Of a stretch of 64,000 nucleotides of DNA, positions 24,312 through 33,361 are shown piece after piece. The position numbers were made by a program, and so were the translations under genes. This DNA comes from Betaproteobacteria bacterium RIFCSPLOWO2_12_FULL_68_20 (GTDB taxonomy: Bacteria > Pseudomonadota > Gammaproteobacteria > Burkholderiales > SG8-39). How positions within the stretch are numbered: position 1 is the first letter of the stretch; each line of letters begins with the position of its first letter. The notes below the pieces were generated by a model. It did no database searches, was not told the DNA's origin, and worked only from the letters and a program-made list of their open reading frames with translations. The stretch lies in contig MERQ01000058.1 of assembly GCA_001770655.1 (NCBI GenBank), forward strand, positions 37,281 through 101,280, read 5' to 3'.

Positions 24312-25073
24312 TTGGCGGCGTCCAGAAGAACCGCGCTGGTGACCGGAGGCGCGACCGGCATCGGCCGAAGCATCGTGCTCGCGCTCGCCGGCGCAGGATA
24401 CGACGTTGCGATCAACTACCAGTCGAGCGGGGCCGCGGCGCGCAAGACCGCGGACGAAGCCGGGAAGCTCGGCGCGAGGACGCTCCTTGTGCAGTGCGAT
24501 GTCGCGGACGAAGTCGGCGTGCGCGCGATGCTGGAGTCGGTCCGGAAGGCCTTCGGCCGGCTCGACGTGCTCGTCAACAACGCCGGCACCACCGCATCCT
24601 GGACGCCGAAGAAGCTAGAGACCCTGTCGCTCGAGGAATGGGACCGCGTCTTCGCGGTCAACGTGAGGGGGCTGTTCCAGGTCACGCGTGCGGCGGCGCC
24701 GCTGCTGAAGGACAGTCGCGGCTGCGTCGTCAACACCGCCTCGATCGTCGGATTGCGCCCAGGGCCGCAGCCCCTGCCCTATGCGGCGAGCAAGGCTGCG
24801 GTGGTCAACCTCACCCGGACGCTCGCCTGGAACCTCGGCCCCGAGATCCGCGTCAACGCGGTCGCGCCGGGCTGGATGGAAGGCGAGTGGATGAAAAGGA
24901 TGCTCAAGGACAGGTACGAGGAGCTGATGGGCAAGCGCGCCAAAGCCACCCCGCTCAGCCGCGTCGTCACGGCGGACGATGTCGCCGAGACGATGATGAG
25001 CCTCATTCAATCCAACCGCTTCGTCACCGGCGAGGTCGTGGTGATCGACGGCGGCTTCTCGAGCTCCACCTGA
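24312..25073 (+). CDS. SDR-family oxidoreductase (FabG-like)
   Basis: A 253-residue short-chain dehydrogenase. Cofactor loop TGGATGIGRSI (residues 11-21), NNAGTT, and the catalytic serine/tyrosine/lysine in NTASIVGL and YAASKAAVVNL, with VNAVAPGWMEGEW and VIDGGFSSS at the end. Start is a TTG at 24312 with only weak ribosome-binding purines upstream. Its stop overlaps the ATG of the ligase (TGATG). Reduces or oxidises a hydroxy/oxo group in an aromatic or acyl acid route; substrate unknown. Confidence 0.92.
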   Translation: MAASRRTALVTGGATGIGRSIVLALAGAGYDVAINYQSSGAAARKTADEAGKLGARTLLVQCDVADEVGVRAMLESVRKAFGRLDVLVNNAGTTASWTPKKLETLSLEEWDRVFAVNVRGLFQVTRAAAPLLKDSRGCVVNTASIVGLRPGPQPLPYAASKAAVVNLTRTLAWNLGPEIRVNAVAPGWMEGEWMKRMLKDRYEELMGKRAKATPLSRVVTADDVAETMMSLIQSNRFVTGEVVVIDGGFSSST

Positions 25074-26689
25074 TGCTCGAAGGCGTCGTCCCGTTCCCGC
25101 CCGAGTTCGCGCGGCGCTACCGCGAGAAGGGCTACTGGCAGGACAAGTCGCTCGCCCAGGAATTCGCCGTCGCCTTCGAACGATTCGAGAGCCGCACGGC
25201 GCTGATCGACGGCGATCGGCAGTACAGCTACCGCGACATCGACCGGCTCACCGACAACCTGGCGCTCAACCTGCTGGAGCTCGGCCTGGAGCCGCTCGAC
25301 CGGGTGGTGCCGACGCTGCCCAACGTCGCCGAGTTCGTGCTCCTGTATTTTGCGCTGCAGAAGATCGGCGCGATCCCGATTGCCGCGCTGGTGACGCACC
25401 GCTACGCCGAGATCAGCCAGTTCGTGAAGCTCTCGGGCGCGAGCGCCTGCTTCTATCCGCAGCGCCAGGGCGATTTCGAGTTCGAGCCGATGATCCGGCG
25501 GGTGCGGCAGGAGAACGCGTCGCTCAAGTTGTGCCTTTCGCTCCCCGCGTTGCGGGAGCTCGTCGAAAGACCCGCGCGGCTTGCGCGGAGCGAATTGCAC
25601 AGGATCCGCATCGACCCGACCGACCCGTGCGTCTTCCAGCTCTCGGGAGGCACCACCGGCATCCCCAAGCTCATCCCGCGTACGCACAACGACTACGCCT
25701 ACAACTCGAAGACCGCGGCGCCGGTGTGCGGCGTCGACGGCGACTCGGTGCTGCTGCTCGCGCTGCCGATCGCGCACAACCTGCCGCTCGCCTGCCCGGG
25801 CATCCAGGGCTGTTTCTTCCAGGGCGGCAAGGTGGTGCTCTCGCCGACCACCCGCCCGGAGGAGATGTTCGCGCTGGTGCAGAAGCACCGGGTCACTCAC
25901 GTCAAGGTGGTGCCGGCGCTGCTCATCCGGCTCATCAACGATCCGTCGATCGGCAGCTACGACCTGTCCTCGGTGAGGATCGTCCAGAGCGGCGGCCAGC
26001 GCATGCAGCCGGAAGTACGGCTGAAGACGCAGCGACTCATCCCGGGCTGCTTCGTGCAGGAGAATTTCGGCATGTCCGAGGGGATGCTGTTCTTCGTGCG
26101 GCCCGACGACCCGCAGGACGTGAAGCTCGAGACCTGCGGCCGGCCGATCTGCGAGGACGACGAGGTGCGCCTCGTCGACGACGAGGGGCGCGAAGTGCCC
26201 GACGGCGAAATCGGCGAGCTGACCTGCCGCGGGCCTTACACGCTGCGCGGCTACTACGGCGTGCCCGAGTACAACGCCAAGCAGTTCACGCGCGACGGCT
26301 TCTATTGCTCGGGCGACCTCATGCGCCGGCATCCCTCGGGCAACTATGTCGTCGCGGGGCGCAAGAAGGACCTCATCAACCGCGGCGGCGAAAAGATCAG
26401 CGCCGAGGAGATCGAGAACCTGATCCTCGCGCACCCGGCGGTGCAGAACGTCGCCTGCGTGCCGCTGCCGGACGCGAACCTGGGCGAGAGGATGTGCGCC
26501 TGCGTGGTGCTGCGCAAAGACCGGTCGCTGGATCTGGAGGGGCTGGTCGAGTTCCTGAAATCGAGGGAAATCGCGAAATTCAAGCTGCCGGAGCGCCTGG
26601 AGATCCTCGACGAGCTTCCGGTGTCGAGCTTCGGCAAGGTGTCGAAGAAGGCCCTCGCGGAAAGGGTGGCCAAACATGCGCATCGTTGA
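25073..26689 (+). CDS. Aryl-AMP/CoA ligase resembling 2,3-dihydroxybenzoate-AMP ligase
   Basis: A 538-residue adenylate-forming enzyme. FPPEFARRYREKGYWQDKSL at the N-terminus is characteristic of the DhbE/EntE and salicylate-activating group. QLSGGTTGIPKLIPRTH is the ATP loop, ENFGMSEGM the substrate-side motif, YCSGDLMRR the hinge and SFGKVSKKAL the catalytic lysine. No siderophore genes surround it; it is with an SDR and an amidohydrolase, so a benzoate-like acid is probably activated for degradation. Overlaps the next gene by 14 bases. Confidence 0.88.
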   Translation: MLEGVVPFPPEFARRYREKGYWQDKSLAQEFAVAFERFESRTALIDGDRQYSYRDIDRLTDNLALNLLELGLEPLDRVVPTLPNVAEFVLLYFALQKIGAIPIAALVTHRYAEISQFVKLSGASACFYPQRQGDFEFEPMIRRVRQENASLKLCLSLPALRELVERPARLARSELHRIRIDPTDPCVFQLSGGTTGIPKLIPRTHNDYAYNSKTAAPVCGVDGDSVLLLALPIAHNLPLACPGIQGCFFQGGKVVLSPTTRPEEMFALVQKHRVTHVKVVPALLIRLINDPSIGSYDLSSVRIVQSGGQRMQPEVRLKTQRLIPGCFVQENFGMSEGMLFFVRPDDPQDVKLETCGRPICEDDEVRLVDDEGREVPDGEIGELTCRGPYTLRGYYGVPEYNAKQFTRDGFYCSGDLMRRHPSGNYVVAGRKKDLINRGGEKISAEEIENLILAHPAVQNVACVPLPDANLGERMCACVVLRKDRSLDLEGLVEFLKSREIAKFKLPERLEILDELPVSSFGKVSKKALAERVAKHAHR

Positions 26690-27515
26690 CCTGCACTGCT
26701 ATCCCGGCACCACCGAATGGATCAAGTGCCAGGGGCCCTACGTCGAGGCGCTCGCCAAGTACTGGAAGCGCGACTGGGCGGCGAAGCCCGAGGAAGACGT
26801 GATCAAGGACTTCACCGACGCCGGCGTGGAAGCGGTGCTGGTGGCGCTCGATCTCGAGACCACGATCGGCACGCCGCCGGTCACCAACGAGTACGTGCAC
26901 GCGATGTGGAAACGCCATCCGCGGCGCATCATCCAGGCCTGGGGCGCACTTGAGCCTTCAAAAGGAAATGTTCTTGATGAAGCGAAAAAAGCGGTAAGGC
27001 AACTGGGCTTCATCGGCTTTCACTTCCACCCGATCATGCAGCACTTCGCGGTCGACGACCGGCGCTACTACCCGATGTTCGGGCTCATCGACGAGCTCGG
27101 GGCCGCGGTGATGATCGACGTCGGTACCACCGGCATGGGCGCCGGGATGCCGGGCGGCCACGGCGCGGTGATCCGCCACGCGCATCCCTCGGGGATCGAC
27201 CGGCTCGCGGCCGATTTTCCGAGGCTGAAGATCGTCATGGCGCATCCGGGCTGGCCGTGGGTCGAGGAGACCACCGCGGTCGCGCTGCACAAGGGCAACG
27301 TCCATTGGGAGATGTCGGGCTGGGCGCCGAAGTACTTCCCGGGAAACCTCAAGGTCGACATGCGCGGCCGGCTGCAGGACAAGATCATGTTCGGCTCGGA
27401 CTACCCGAGCATGCCCTACGCGCGCATCCTCAAGGAGTGGCAGGAGCTCGGCTACTCGGAAGCGGTGATGGAAAAGATCTTTCACCGGAACGCCGAGCGC
27501 ATCCTCGGGCTCTGA
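26676..27515 (+). CDS. Amidohydrolase family protein
   Basis: A 279-residue TIM-barrel hydrolase or decarboxylase. VDLHCYPG stands where D-x-H-x-H is usual, so the second histidine is replaced by Tyr; HFHPIMQHF, IVMAHPGWPWVEE and MFGSDYPSMP supply the remaining motif positions. The altered first motif suggests changed metal binding. Last gene of the SDR-ligase operon. After its stop the same frame stays readable for 22 codons to 27584, probably by chance. Confidence 0.85.
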   Translation: MRIVDLHCYPGTTEWIKCQGPYVEALAKYWKRDWAAKPEEDVIKDFTDAGVEAVLVALDLETTIGTPPVTNEYVHAMWKRHPRRIIQAWGALEPSKGNVLDEAKKAVRQLGFIGFHFHPIMQHFAVDDRRYYPMFGLIDELGAAVMIDVGTTGMGAGMPGGHGAVIRHAHPSGIDRLAADFPRLKIVMAHPGWPWVEETTAVALHKGNVHWEMSGWAPKYFPGNLKVDMRGRLQDKIMFGSDYPSMPYARILKEWQELGYSEAVMEKIFHRNAERILGL

Positions 27516-27580
27516 GCCGAGGCCGCCAAGTGCGTGATGCCCCAGGCCTACCTGGAGCTGGTGATGCTGCGCCTGCCGGA

Positions 27581-28741
27581 CTAGTTCCAGAGTCGCTTGC
27601 TTGCAACGCGGGCTCCTTCCACGAGTGCCGCAAGCTTCGCCCACACGATGCGCTCCTGGATCTCATCGGAGCCCGCGAAAGTGCCGAAGCCGCAGTCGGC
27701 GCCGGCGATGACGCTCTCGCGGCCGACCACGCTCGCGAAGCGCTCGATGCGCTGGGCGACCAGCTCGGGATGCTCGACCACCACGCCCGACTGCGTGATC
27801 ACCCCGGGGATCAGCACCGCGCCCTCGGGTAGCTTCACGTCCTTCCATACCGTCCACTCGTGCTCGTGGCGCGGGTTGGCGGCCTCGAAGGAGTACGCGC
27901 CGGCGTTGACCCTGAGGATCAGGTCGACGACGTCCTTCAGCTCCATGTCGTGCACCCGCGGGCCGATATTGATGCCGTAGCAGGTGTGAAAGCGGATGCG
28001 GCTGCGCGGCAGACCGCGCAGCGCGTGGTTCAGCGCCTCGACCCGCACCTCGGCCCACACGCGGCAGTCCTGGATGCTGGCGTCCGGGGTCACGTTGTAG
28101 TGCGTCACCAACCGCGGGTCGTCGATCTGCAGCAGCAGCCCGGCGTCGACGATCGCCTTGTACTCCTCGCGCATCGCCTCGGCGATGGCGAACACGAACT
28201 CCTCGGGGGTCTTGTAGTAGCGGTTGCGCTGCCATTCCTCGACGTTCGAGGGCGACACCGCGGGCATGAACGCCTCCCCGGCCTTCACTTCCGCCAGCGC
28301 CGCCTTCAGGTTCGCGATGTCGGCCGCGAGCAGCGGGTGACCCTTGTAGGAGATCGGGCCGATGCACTCCATGTGCGGCGCCTTCGTCGCCGGCGCCGAG
28401 GTTCCCAGGCTGCGGTAGTACTCGGGAAAGGACCGGAAGTCGCGGGAAGCCGCGAACGGGCTGCGCGGCACCTCCCCCCGCATCGGCTCGAAGCCCGACA
28501 GGCGCTGGTTGACGTAGTGCATGAACCCCGGCTTGCCGAACTCGCCGTCGTCGATCACGTCCAGGCCGAGATCGCTCTGCTTCTTGACGATGCGGTTGAC
28601 GGAGCGTTTCAAGACTTCACCAAAGGACGATTTCTCGTACGGCTCGCCGCGATCCCTCGCCAGCACCATCTTCAGGAGATCGTCGGGCCTCGGCAGGCTG
28701 CCGACGTGGGTGGTGAGAATGCGTCCAGTGCTGCGTATCAT
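27581..28741 (-). CDS. MetE C-terminal-like methyltransferase family protein
   Basis: A 386-residue protein of the cobalamin-independent methionine synthase/UROD superfamily. LTTHVGSLPRPDDLL and VIDDGEFGKPGF mark the N-terminal part; LLQIDDPRL, HTCYGINIGPRV and GADCGFGTF carry the presumed zinc ligands (His, Cys, Cys). It lacks the N-terminal MetE half, so it is not a normal methionine synthase; relatives in catabolic clusters are thought to act as methyltransferases or lyases on other substrates. ATG overlaps the TetR stop. Confidence 0.85.
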   Translation of the reverse strand: MIRSTGRILTTHVGSLPRPDDLLKMVLARDRGEPYEKSSFGEVLKRSVNRIVKKQSDLGLDVIDDGEFGKPGFMHYVNQRLSGFEPMRGEVPRSPFAASRDFRSFPEYYRSLGTSAPATKAPHMECIGPISYKGHPLLAADIANLKAALAEVKAGEAFMPAVSPSNVEEWQRNRYYKTPEEFVFAIAEAMREEYKAIVDAGLLLQIDDPRLVTHYNVTPDASIQDCRVWAEVRVEALNHALRGLPRSRIRFHTCYGINIGPRVHDMELKDVVDLILRVNAGAYSFEAANPRHEHEWTVWKDVKLPEGAVLIPGVITQSGVVVEHPELVAQRIERFASVVGRESVIAGADCGFGTFAGSDEIQERIVWAKLAALVEGARVASKRLWN

Positions 28742-29394
28742 CCTCGCAATCCTTCGATTTGGAGCTTGAGCAGGCGGCGCAGGTCGGCGACGCCCTTGGC
28801 GGGGTCGGGCCGCGGCGCGGCGATCCACCAGCGCAGCGATGCCGAGTACACGAAGAAGATGTGGCGGGCGATCAGCGCAGGGCTCTCCTTCGAATGGATC
28901 TCTTTCCGCGACTGCGCGTTGCGTATCAGCTGCTCGATGCCATCGATCAGCCGCTTGCGGATGCCGAGGAATGTCGCGGCCTGCTTGCCGCTCGAGTAGA
29001 ACGTCAGCTCCTGCAGCAGGATGCGCGCGAGCGCCACCTTGCCGCCGAGCCAGCGGTAGTGCACCGAGAACACGGCGAGCAGCCGGTCGATGAGCGGCTG
29101 TCCCGCGCGCGGCGCGGCGAGGGCCACGTCGGTGATCGCGTTCAGCTCCTCGTTGAAGATGAGGAACACCAGGTCGCGCTTGTCCTCGGCGTAATTGAAC
29201 AGCGTCCCGAGGGCGACGTGCGCGCGACCCGCGATCTCGCGCATGGTGGCTGCCGCGTAGCCGCGCTTGGTGAAGAGCTCGGCGGCGGCGGCGCGGACGC
29301 GTTCGCGCGTCTCGAGTTTCTTGCGCTCGCGCAGGCCCGGCGGTCCGGCACGCTTCGGTTTGCTCGTCGGGCGAGCTGCCTGCCCCCGCGGCAT
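28738..29394 (-). CDS. TetR-family transcriptional regulator
   Basis: A 218-residue regulator. A basic, disordered start (MPRGQAARPTSKPKR) leads into the helix-turn-helix domain TRERVRAAAAELFTKRGYAAATMREIAGRAHVALGTLFNYAEDKRDL (about residues 28-75); the rest is the helical ligand-binding domain. The ATG at 29394 is 20 bases after the Bug gene stop. It is co-directional with the Bug and LigJ genes upstream and MetE-like gene downstream and may regulate this catabolic block. Confidence 0.9.
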   Translation of the reverse strand: MPRGQAARPTSKPKRAGPPGLRERKKLETRERVRAAAAELFTKRGYAAATMREIAGRAHVALGTLFNYAEDKRDLVFLIFNEELNAITDVALAAPRAGQPLIDRLLAVFSVHYRWLGGKVALARILLQELTFYSSGKQAATFLGIRKRLIDGIEQLIRNAQSRKEIHSKESPALIARHIFFVYSASLRWWIAAPRPDPAKGVADLRRLLKLQIEGLRG

Positions 29395-29414
29395 CCGGCC
29401 AGCCTGGTGATCGC

Positions 29415-30380
29415 CTAGCGCTTCGGGATCTTGGCTGACTCGATCACGCGCGTCCAGCGCTTCGCCTCCGCGGCATAGAAGTCGCGGAATTCCTCCGGCG
29501 TGCCGGTGCGGCCGTCGACGCCCAGCTCGCCGAAGCGCTTCTGCACCTCGGGCGAGGCGACCGCCTTCACCATCTCCTGGTTGAGCCGCGCGACCACCGC
29601 GCGCGGCGTCTTCGCCGGCGCGGCGATCCCGTTCCACGACGACACCTCGTAGCCGGAAACGCCGGCTTCCATCGCCGTGGACACGTCGGGCAGCGCCGGG
29701 TGGCGCTTGGAGCCGGTGACCGCGAGCGCGCGCAGGTTTCCGGCGCGGATGTTGGAGAGCATCGGCGCGACGAACTCGAAGGCGAGGTGGATGTCCTGGC
29801 TCTTCACGCCGGCGAACACCTCGCCCGTCGTCTTGTGCGGGATCATCTGCATGTCCACGCCGGTGGTCGAGCGGAACAGCTCCGCGGCGAGGTGCTGGGT
29901 GCTGCCGGCGATGATGCTGCCGATGTTGAGCTTGCCGGGGCTCGCCTTGGCGGCGGCGATCACCTCGCGCAGCGTCTTTTGCGGCGCCGCCGGGTTGTTG
30001 ACGATCACCAGGCCGAAATAGCCCATGGTCGAGACCAGCGCGAAGTCGTTGAGCGGATCGAAGGGCAGCGACTTGAACAGCGCCTGGCTGATCGCGGTGC
30101 CGTTGGTGACGAGGAGCAGCGTATGGCCGTCGGGCTCGGCGCGTGCCACCGTCTCGGCGGCGAGAATCCCGCCCGCGCCGGGCTTGTTCTCGACGATCAC
30201 CTGCTGGCCGAGCCCTTCCGCAAGCTTGGGCGCCACCACGCGCGTGGTGATGTCGCCGATTCCCCCGGGGCCGAACGGCACCACGATGCGCACCGGCTTG
30301 GTCGGATACGCCTGCGCATGAACTGCCGCGCTCAGTGCAACCGCCGCGAGCGCCGCGAGTAACCGGATCGAAGCTCTCAT
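29415..30380 (-). CDS. Bug-family (TTT) periplasmic solute-binding protein
   Basis: A 321-residue exported receptor. Signal peptide ends at VHAQ (about residue 22). PTKPVRIVVPFGPGGIGDITTRVVAPKL and GQQVIVENKPGAGGILAAE are the Bug signatures. GGAGGAACAA precedes the ATG, and the ATG overlaps the LigJ stop by 4 bases. Placed after the protocatechuate/gallate-type enzymes, so an aromatic acid or dicarboxylate is a reasonable ligand. Confidence 0.93.
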   Translation of the reverse strand: MRASIRLLAALAAVALSAAVHAQAYPTKPVRIVVPFGPGGIGDITTRVVAPKLAEGLGQQVIVENKPGAGGILAAETVARAEPDGHTLLLVTNGTAISQALFKSLPFDPLNDFALVSTMGYFGLVIVNNPAAPQKTLREVIAAAKASPGKLNIGSIIAGSTQHLAAELFRSTTGVDMQMIPHKTTGEVFAGVKSQDIHLAFEFVAPMLSNIRAGNLRALAVTGSKRHPALPDVSTAMEAGVSGYEVSSWNGIAAPAKTPRAVVARLNQEMVKAVASPEVQKRFGELGVDGRTGTPEEFRDFYAAEAKRWTRVIESAKIPKR

Positions 30381-31390
30381 TTGTTCCTCCCCCATCTTGG
30401 ATAGACCTTGCGCACGTTGCCTTCGAAGATCTTTTGCTTGTCCGCGTCGCTCAGCCACGTCGCCTTGTCGATATAGCGCTTGGTGTCGTCGTAGTAGCTC
30501 CCGGTCTCGGGATCGACGCCGCGCACCGCGCCCACCATCTCGGAGGCGAACAGGATGTTGTCCACCGGGATCACCCTGGTGAGCAGCTCGATGCCCGGCA
30601 AGTGATAGACGCAGGTGTCGAAGTAGACGTTGTTCAGCAGCAAGTCCTTCAACGGCGGCTTCTTCATGTCCTGCGCGAGCCCGCGGAAGCGTCCCCAGTG
30701 GTACGGCACCGCGCCCCCGCCGTGCGGGATGATGAATTTCAGCGTCGGGAAGTCCTTGAACAGGTCCGAGGTCAGGAACTGCATGAACGCGGTGGTATCG
30801 GCGTTCAGGTAATGCGCGCCGGTGGTGTGGAATCCCGGGTTGCACGAGGTGCTCACGTGAACCATGGCGGGCACCTCGAGCTCGACCATCTTCTCGTAGA
30901 GCGGATACCACCACTTGTCGGTGAGCGGCGGCTCCTTCCAGTGCCCGCCCGAAGGATCCGGGTTGAGGTTGCAGCCGACGAAGCCCAGCTCCTTCACGCA
31001 GCGCTCGAGCTCGGGGATGCAGCTCCTGGGCGGCACGCCGGTCGATTGCGGCAGCTGGCATACGCCGACGAAGTTCTGCGGGTAGAGCGAGCAGCAGCGG
31101 TGGATCAGGTCGTTGCAGATTCTCGACCACTCGAGGCTGGTGATCGCGTTGCCGATGTGGTGCGCCATGAAGCTGGCGCGCGGCGAAAAGAACGTGAGGT
31201 CGGTGCCGCGCTCGCGCTGCAGCTTGAGCTGGTTTGCCTCCAGGCTCTGGCGAATTTCGTCGTCGGAAATCTTGAGCGCCGAGCGCGAAGGCGCGCGCGA
31301 AGGGTCGTTCAGGCTCGCGACCTGCTGCTCGCGCCAGGTCTCGAGCTGCTTCGGGGCGGTGGTGTAGTGCCCGTGGCAATCGACGATCAT
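30377..31390 (-). CDS. ligJ: 4-oxalomesaconate hydratase, LigJ type
   Basis: A 337-residue amidohydrolase-superfamily hydratase that adds water to 4-oxalomesaconate giving 4-carboxy-4-hydroxy-2-oxoadipate. VDCHGHYTTAPKQLE is a close match to LigJ proteins; HGGGAVPYHWGR and a glutamate at residue 284 (FASEMVGAV) in the place of the common aspartate agree with what I recall of the LigJ active site. The next genes upstream encode the tautomerase and aldolase of the same pathway, which strengthens the call. ATG overlaps the tautomerase stop. Confidence 0.88.
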   Translation of the reverse strand: MIVDCHGHYTTAPKQLETWREQQVASLNDPSRAPSRSALKISDDEIRQSLEANQLKLQRERGTDLTFFSPRASFMAHHIGNAITSLEWSRICNDLIHRCCSLYPQNFVGVCQLPQSTGVPPRSCIPELERCVKELGFVGCNLNPDPSGGHWKEPPLTDKWWYPLYEKMVELEVPAMVHVSTSCNPGFHTTGAHYLNADTTAFMQFLTSDLFKDFPTLKFIIPHGGGAVPYHWGRFRGLAQDMKKPPLKDLLLNNVYFDTCVYHLPGIELLTRVIPVDNILFASEMVGAVRGVDPETGSYYDDTKRYIDKATWLSDADKQKIFEGNVRKVYPRWGRNK

Positions 31391-32469
31391 GACAGGGCCG
31401 CCGCGGGCACGTGGACGAAGCCGTCGAACAACAGCCGCGCGGTGCGCAGCAGCGCCGAGCGCCTGATGCGCGGGATCGAGTCGCTTCCTTCGGTCTCCAG
31501 CTCCACCGTGAATTCTCCCGTGGGATGCTCGATCTGCAGTTGCTTCTTCGCTCCGCCCGGCACCTTTGCGATCTTCGCGGCAACCGAGCCGGGAATGACG
31601 CAGGCGGTGGCGACGGTCACCGCGCCGAGCACGCCGATCGCGTCGTGGCACACGTGCGGAATGAAGGTCCGCGTGCACAACGCCCCGCCGGCGCGCGCCG
31701 GCGCGACGAGCGTCATCTTGGGCTGGTTGCGCCTGGAGACGTCGCCGAGCTTCATCAGCGGACCCGCCTCGAGCCGGATCGCCTCGACGCGCGCCTTCAG
31801 CTCCGTATCGGCGTCGAGCTGCTGCTTGGTCTCGTAGCCGGTGAGCCCGAGCGCCGCGGCCTCCATCACCACCACGGGCATGCCGTTGTCGATCAGCGTG
31901 CACGGAATCCCGTCGATCACGTCCACCGGGCGGCCGGTCGGCAGCAGCGCGCCGCAGGACGAGCCGGCGACGTCGAGGAAATCGATGATCACCGGCGCGT
32001 GCGTGCCGGGCACGCCGTCGATTCTCGCCTCGCCCTCGTACTGCACCTGTCCGCCCGGTGTGCGGACGGTCGCCTCGGCAAGCGACTTGCTGTTCACCAT
32101 GTGGATGCGCACCCGCGTCTCGCCGTCCTTCGCCTTCACCAGCCCGCGCTCGATCGCGAACGGCGCCACGCCGGCGAGGATGTTGCCGCAGTTCTGCTGC
32201 AGGTCGATCCTCGGCTCGTTCACCACCACCTGCACGAACAGGTAGTCCACGTCGGCGTCGCTGCGCTTCGATGGGCCGATGATCGCCACTTTGCTGGTGA
32301 GCGGATCGGCTCCGCCCACGCCGTCGATCTGGCGCCGGTCGGGCGAGCCCATCACGGCGAGGAGGAAGCGCTCCAGCTTCTCTTGATCCTGCGGCACATC
32401 GCTCGCCAGGAAATAGGTTCCCTTCGACGTACCGCCGCGCATCAGCAGGCAGGGAACGCGGCTCTGCAC
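31387..32469 (-). CDS. galD: 4-oxalomesaconate tautomerase, GalD/LigU type (PrpF family)
   Basis: A 360-residue PrpF-like isomerase. VPCLLMRGGTSKGTYF at the N-terminus, QQNCGNILAGVAPFAIERGL with the conserved cysteine near residue 93, and RRNQPKMTLVAP are typical. It would convert the keto/enol or double-bond isomers of 4-oxalomesaconate before LigJ hydration. GTG start placed directly after the stop of the DUF1932 gene. PrpF aconitate isomerases are the main alternative; context favours the aromatic pathway. Confidence 0.87.
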   Translation of the reverse strand: MQSRVPCLLMRGGTSKGTYFLASDVPQDQEKLERFLLAVMGSPDRRQIDGVGGADPLTSKVAIIGPSKRSDADVDYLFVQVVVNEPRIDLQQNCGNILAGVAPFAIERGLVKAKDGETRVRIHMVNSKSLAEATVRTPGGQVQYEGEARIDGVPGTHAPVIIDFLDVAGSSCGALLPTGRPVDVIDGIPCTLIDNGMPVVVMEAAALGLTGYETKQQLDADTELKARVEAIRLEAGPLMKLGDVSRRNQPKMTLVAPARAGGALCTRTFIPHVCHDAIGVLGAVTVATACVIPGSVAAKIAKVPGGAKKQLQIEHPTGEFTVELETEGSDSIPRIRRSALLRTARLLFDGFVHVPAAALS

Positions 32470-33360
32470 TCAGGCCGCCTTCTGCCTGCGCGGGCCCTTG
32501 CCGAGCGCGGCGCGGATCGCGGCGACGAGCTGGTCGCGGTCCTGGGTCTTCTCGCTCAGCTTCACGCCGAGGCGCGCGAGCCAGTCGTGGCGCTCGGCGG
32601 TCGCGGCGGACATCAGCGGCTCGAGGCCGCAGGCGCGCACCGTCGCGGCGACCTCGCGCATCTCCTCGGCGCGGCGCTTGCCGTGCGTGAGGACGCGCTC
32701 GATCCAGTAGCCCGAGAAGTACTGCCAGTCCACGCCGGGATAGCTTTCCTTCAGCGCCGCGACGATGCGGTCCTCCACGCCGTACTCGCTCGCCGCGAGC
32801 ATGCATTCGAGCATCAGCCCCTCGAAGCCCTTCACCATGATCGAGCGGAACATCTTGATCGCCGCGGCCGGACCGACCTCCTCCGAGACGATCTCGACGT
32901 TCATGCCGAGCGACTGCGCGCGCGCCAGCCATTCGCGCGCGCCCGGCCCGCCGCAAAGGATCGGCGCCTTGTGGGCGTACGGGGCGATCGGCGTCATCAC
33001 CGCGACGTCGACGTAGCGCGCGCCGGTGGGCGCGACGAGCGCCGCGGTTTCCTGCTTGCGCCGCGGCGAGACCGAGTTGATGTCGAGGAAAAGCTGCCCC
33101 GCGGAAAGCCCGGGCAGGCACGAGCGCGCCGCCTCCATGCTCGAGCCGGCGGTCACCGCGAGAAACACCATGTCGGCGCCGCGCACCGCGTCGGCGTGGT
33201 CGCGCGCGACCCCGACGCCGAGCTCTGCCGCCCTGTCCTTGAGCTTGCCGGCGTCGAACAGCAGGTCGAAGGCGCGGATCTCCACGCGCTGCCCGGCGAG
33301 CAGCCCCTTCGAGACCGTCTGCCCGACCTCGCCGAAGCCGATGAACGCGATTCTCTCCAT
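32470..33360 (-). CDS. NAD-binding 6-phosphogluconate-dehydrogenase-like protein with DUF1932
   Basis: A 296-residue beta-hydroxyacid dehydrogenase relative. IAFIGFGEVGQTVSKGLL is the dinucleotide loop; FLDINSVSPRRKQE and GAAIKMFRS-like text (GPAAAIKMFRSIMVKGFEG, residues about 165-183, with catalytic-type lysine) match the family, and the C-terminal half is DUF1932. Function of this branch is not established. Lying between the LigK- and LigU-like genes, it might oxidise the semialdehyde formed after 4,5-ring cleavage, a job done by LigC elsewhere. Confidence 0.85.
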   Translation of the reverse strand: MERIAFIGFGEVGQTVSKGLLAGQRVEIRAFDLLFDAGKLKDRAAELGVGVARDHADAVRGADMVFLAVTAGSSMEAARSCLPGLSAGQLFLDINSVSPRRKQETAALVAPTGARYVDVAVMTPIAPYAHKAPILCGGPGAREWLARAQSLGMNVEIVSEEVGPAAAIKMFRSIMVKGFEGLMLECMLAASEYGVEDRIVAALKESYPGVDWQYFSGYWIERVLTHGKRRAEEMREVAATVRACGLEPLMSAATAERHDWLARLGVKLSEKTQDRDQLVAAIRAALGKGPRRQKAA

Positions 33361-33361
33361 G

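Noticed and set aside
27516..27584. In-frame readable 22 codons after the amidohydrolase stop (AEAAKCVMPQAYLEL...)
   Set aside because: Too short and without clear homology; could be a readthrough or a gene tail but not supportable.
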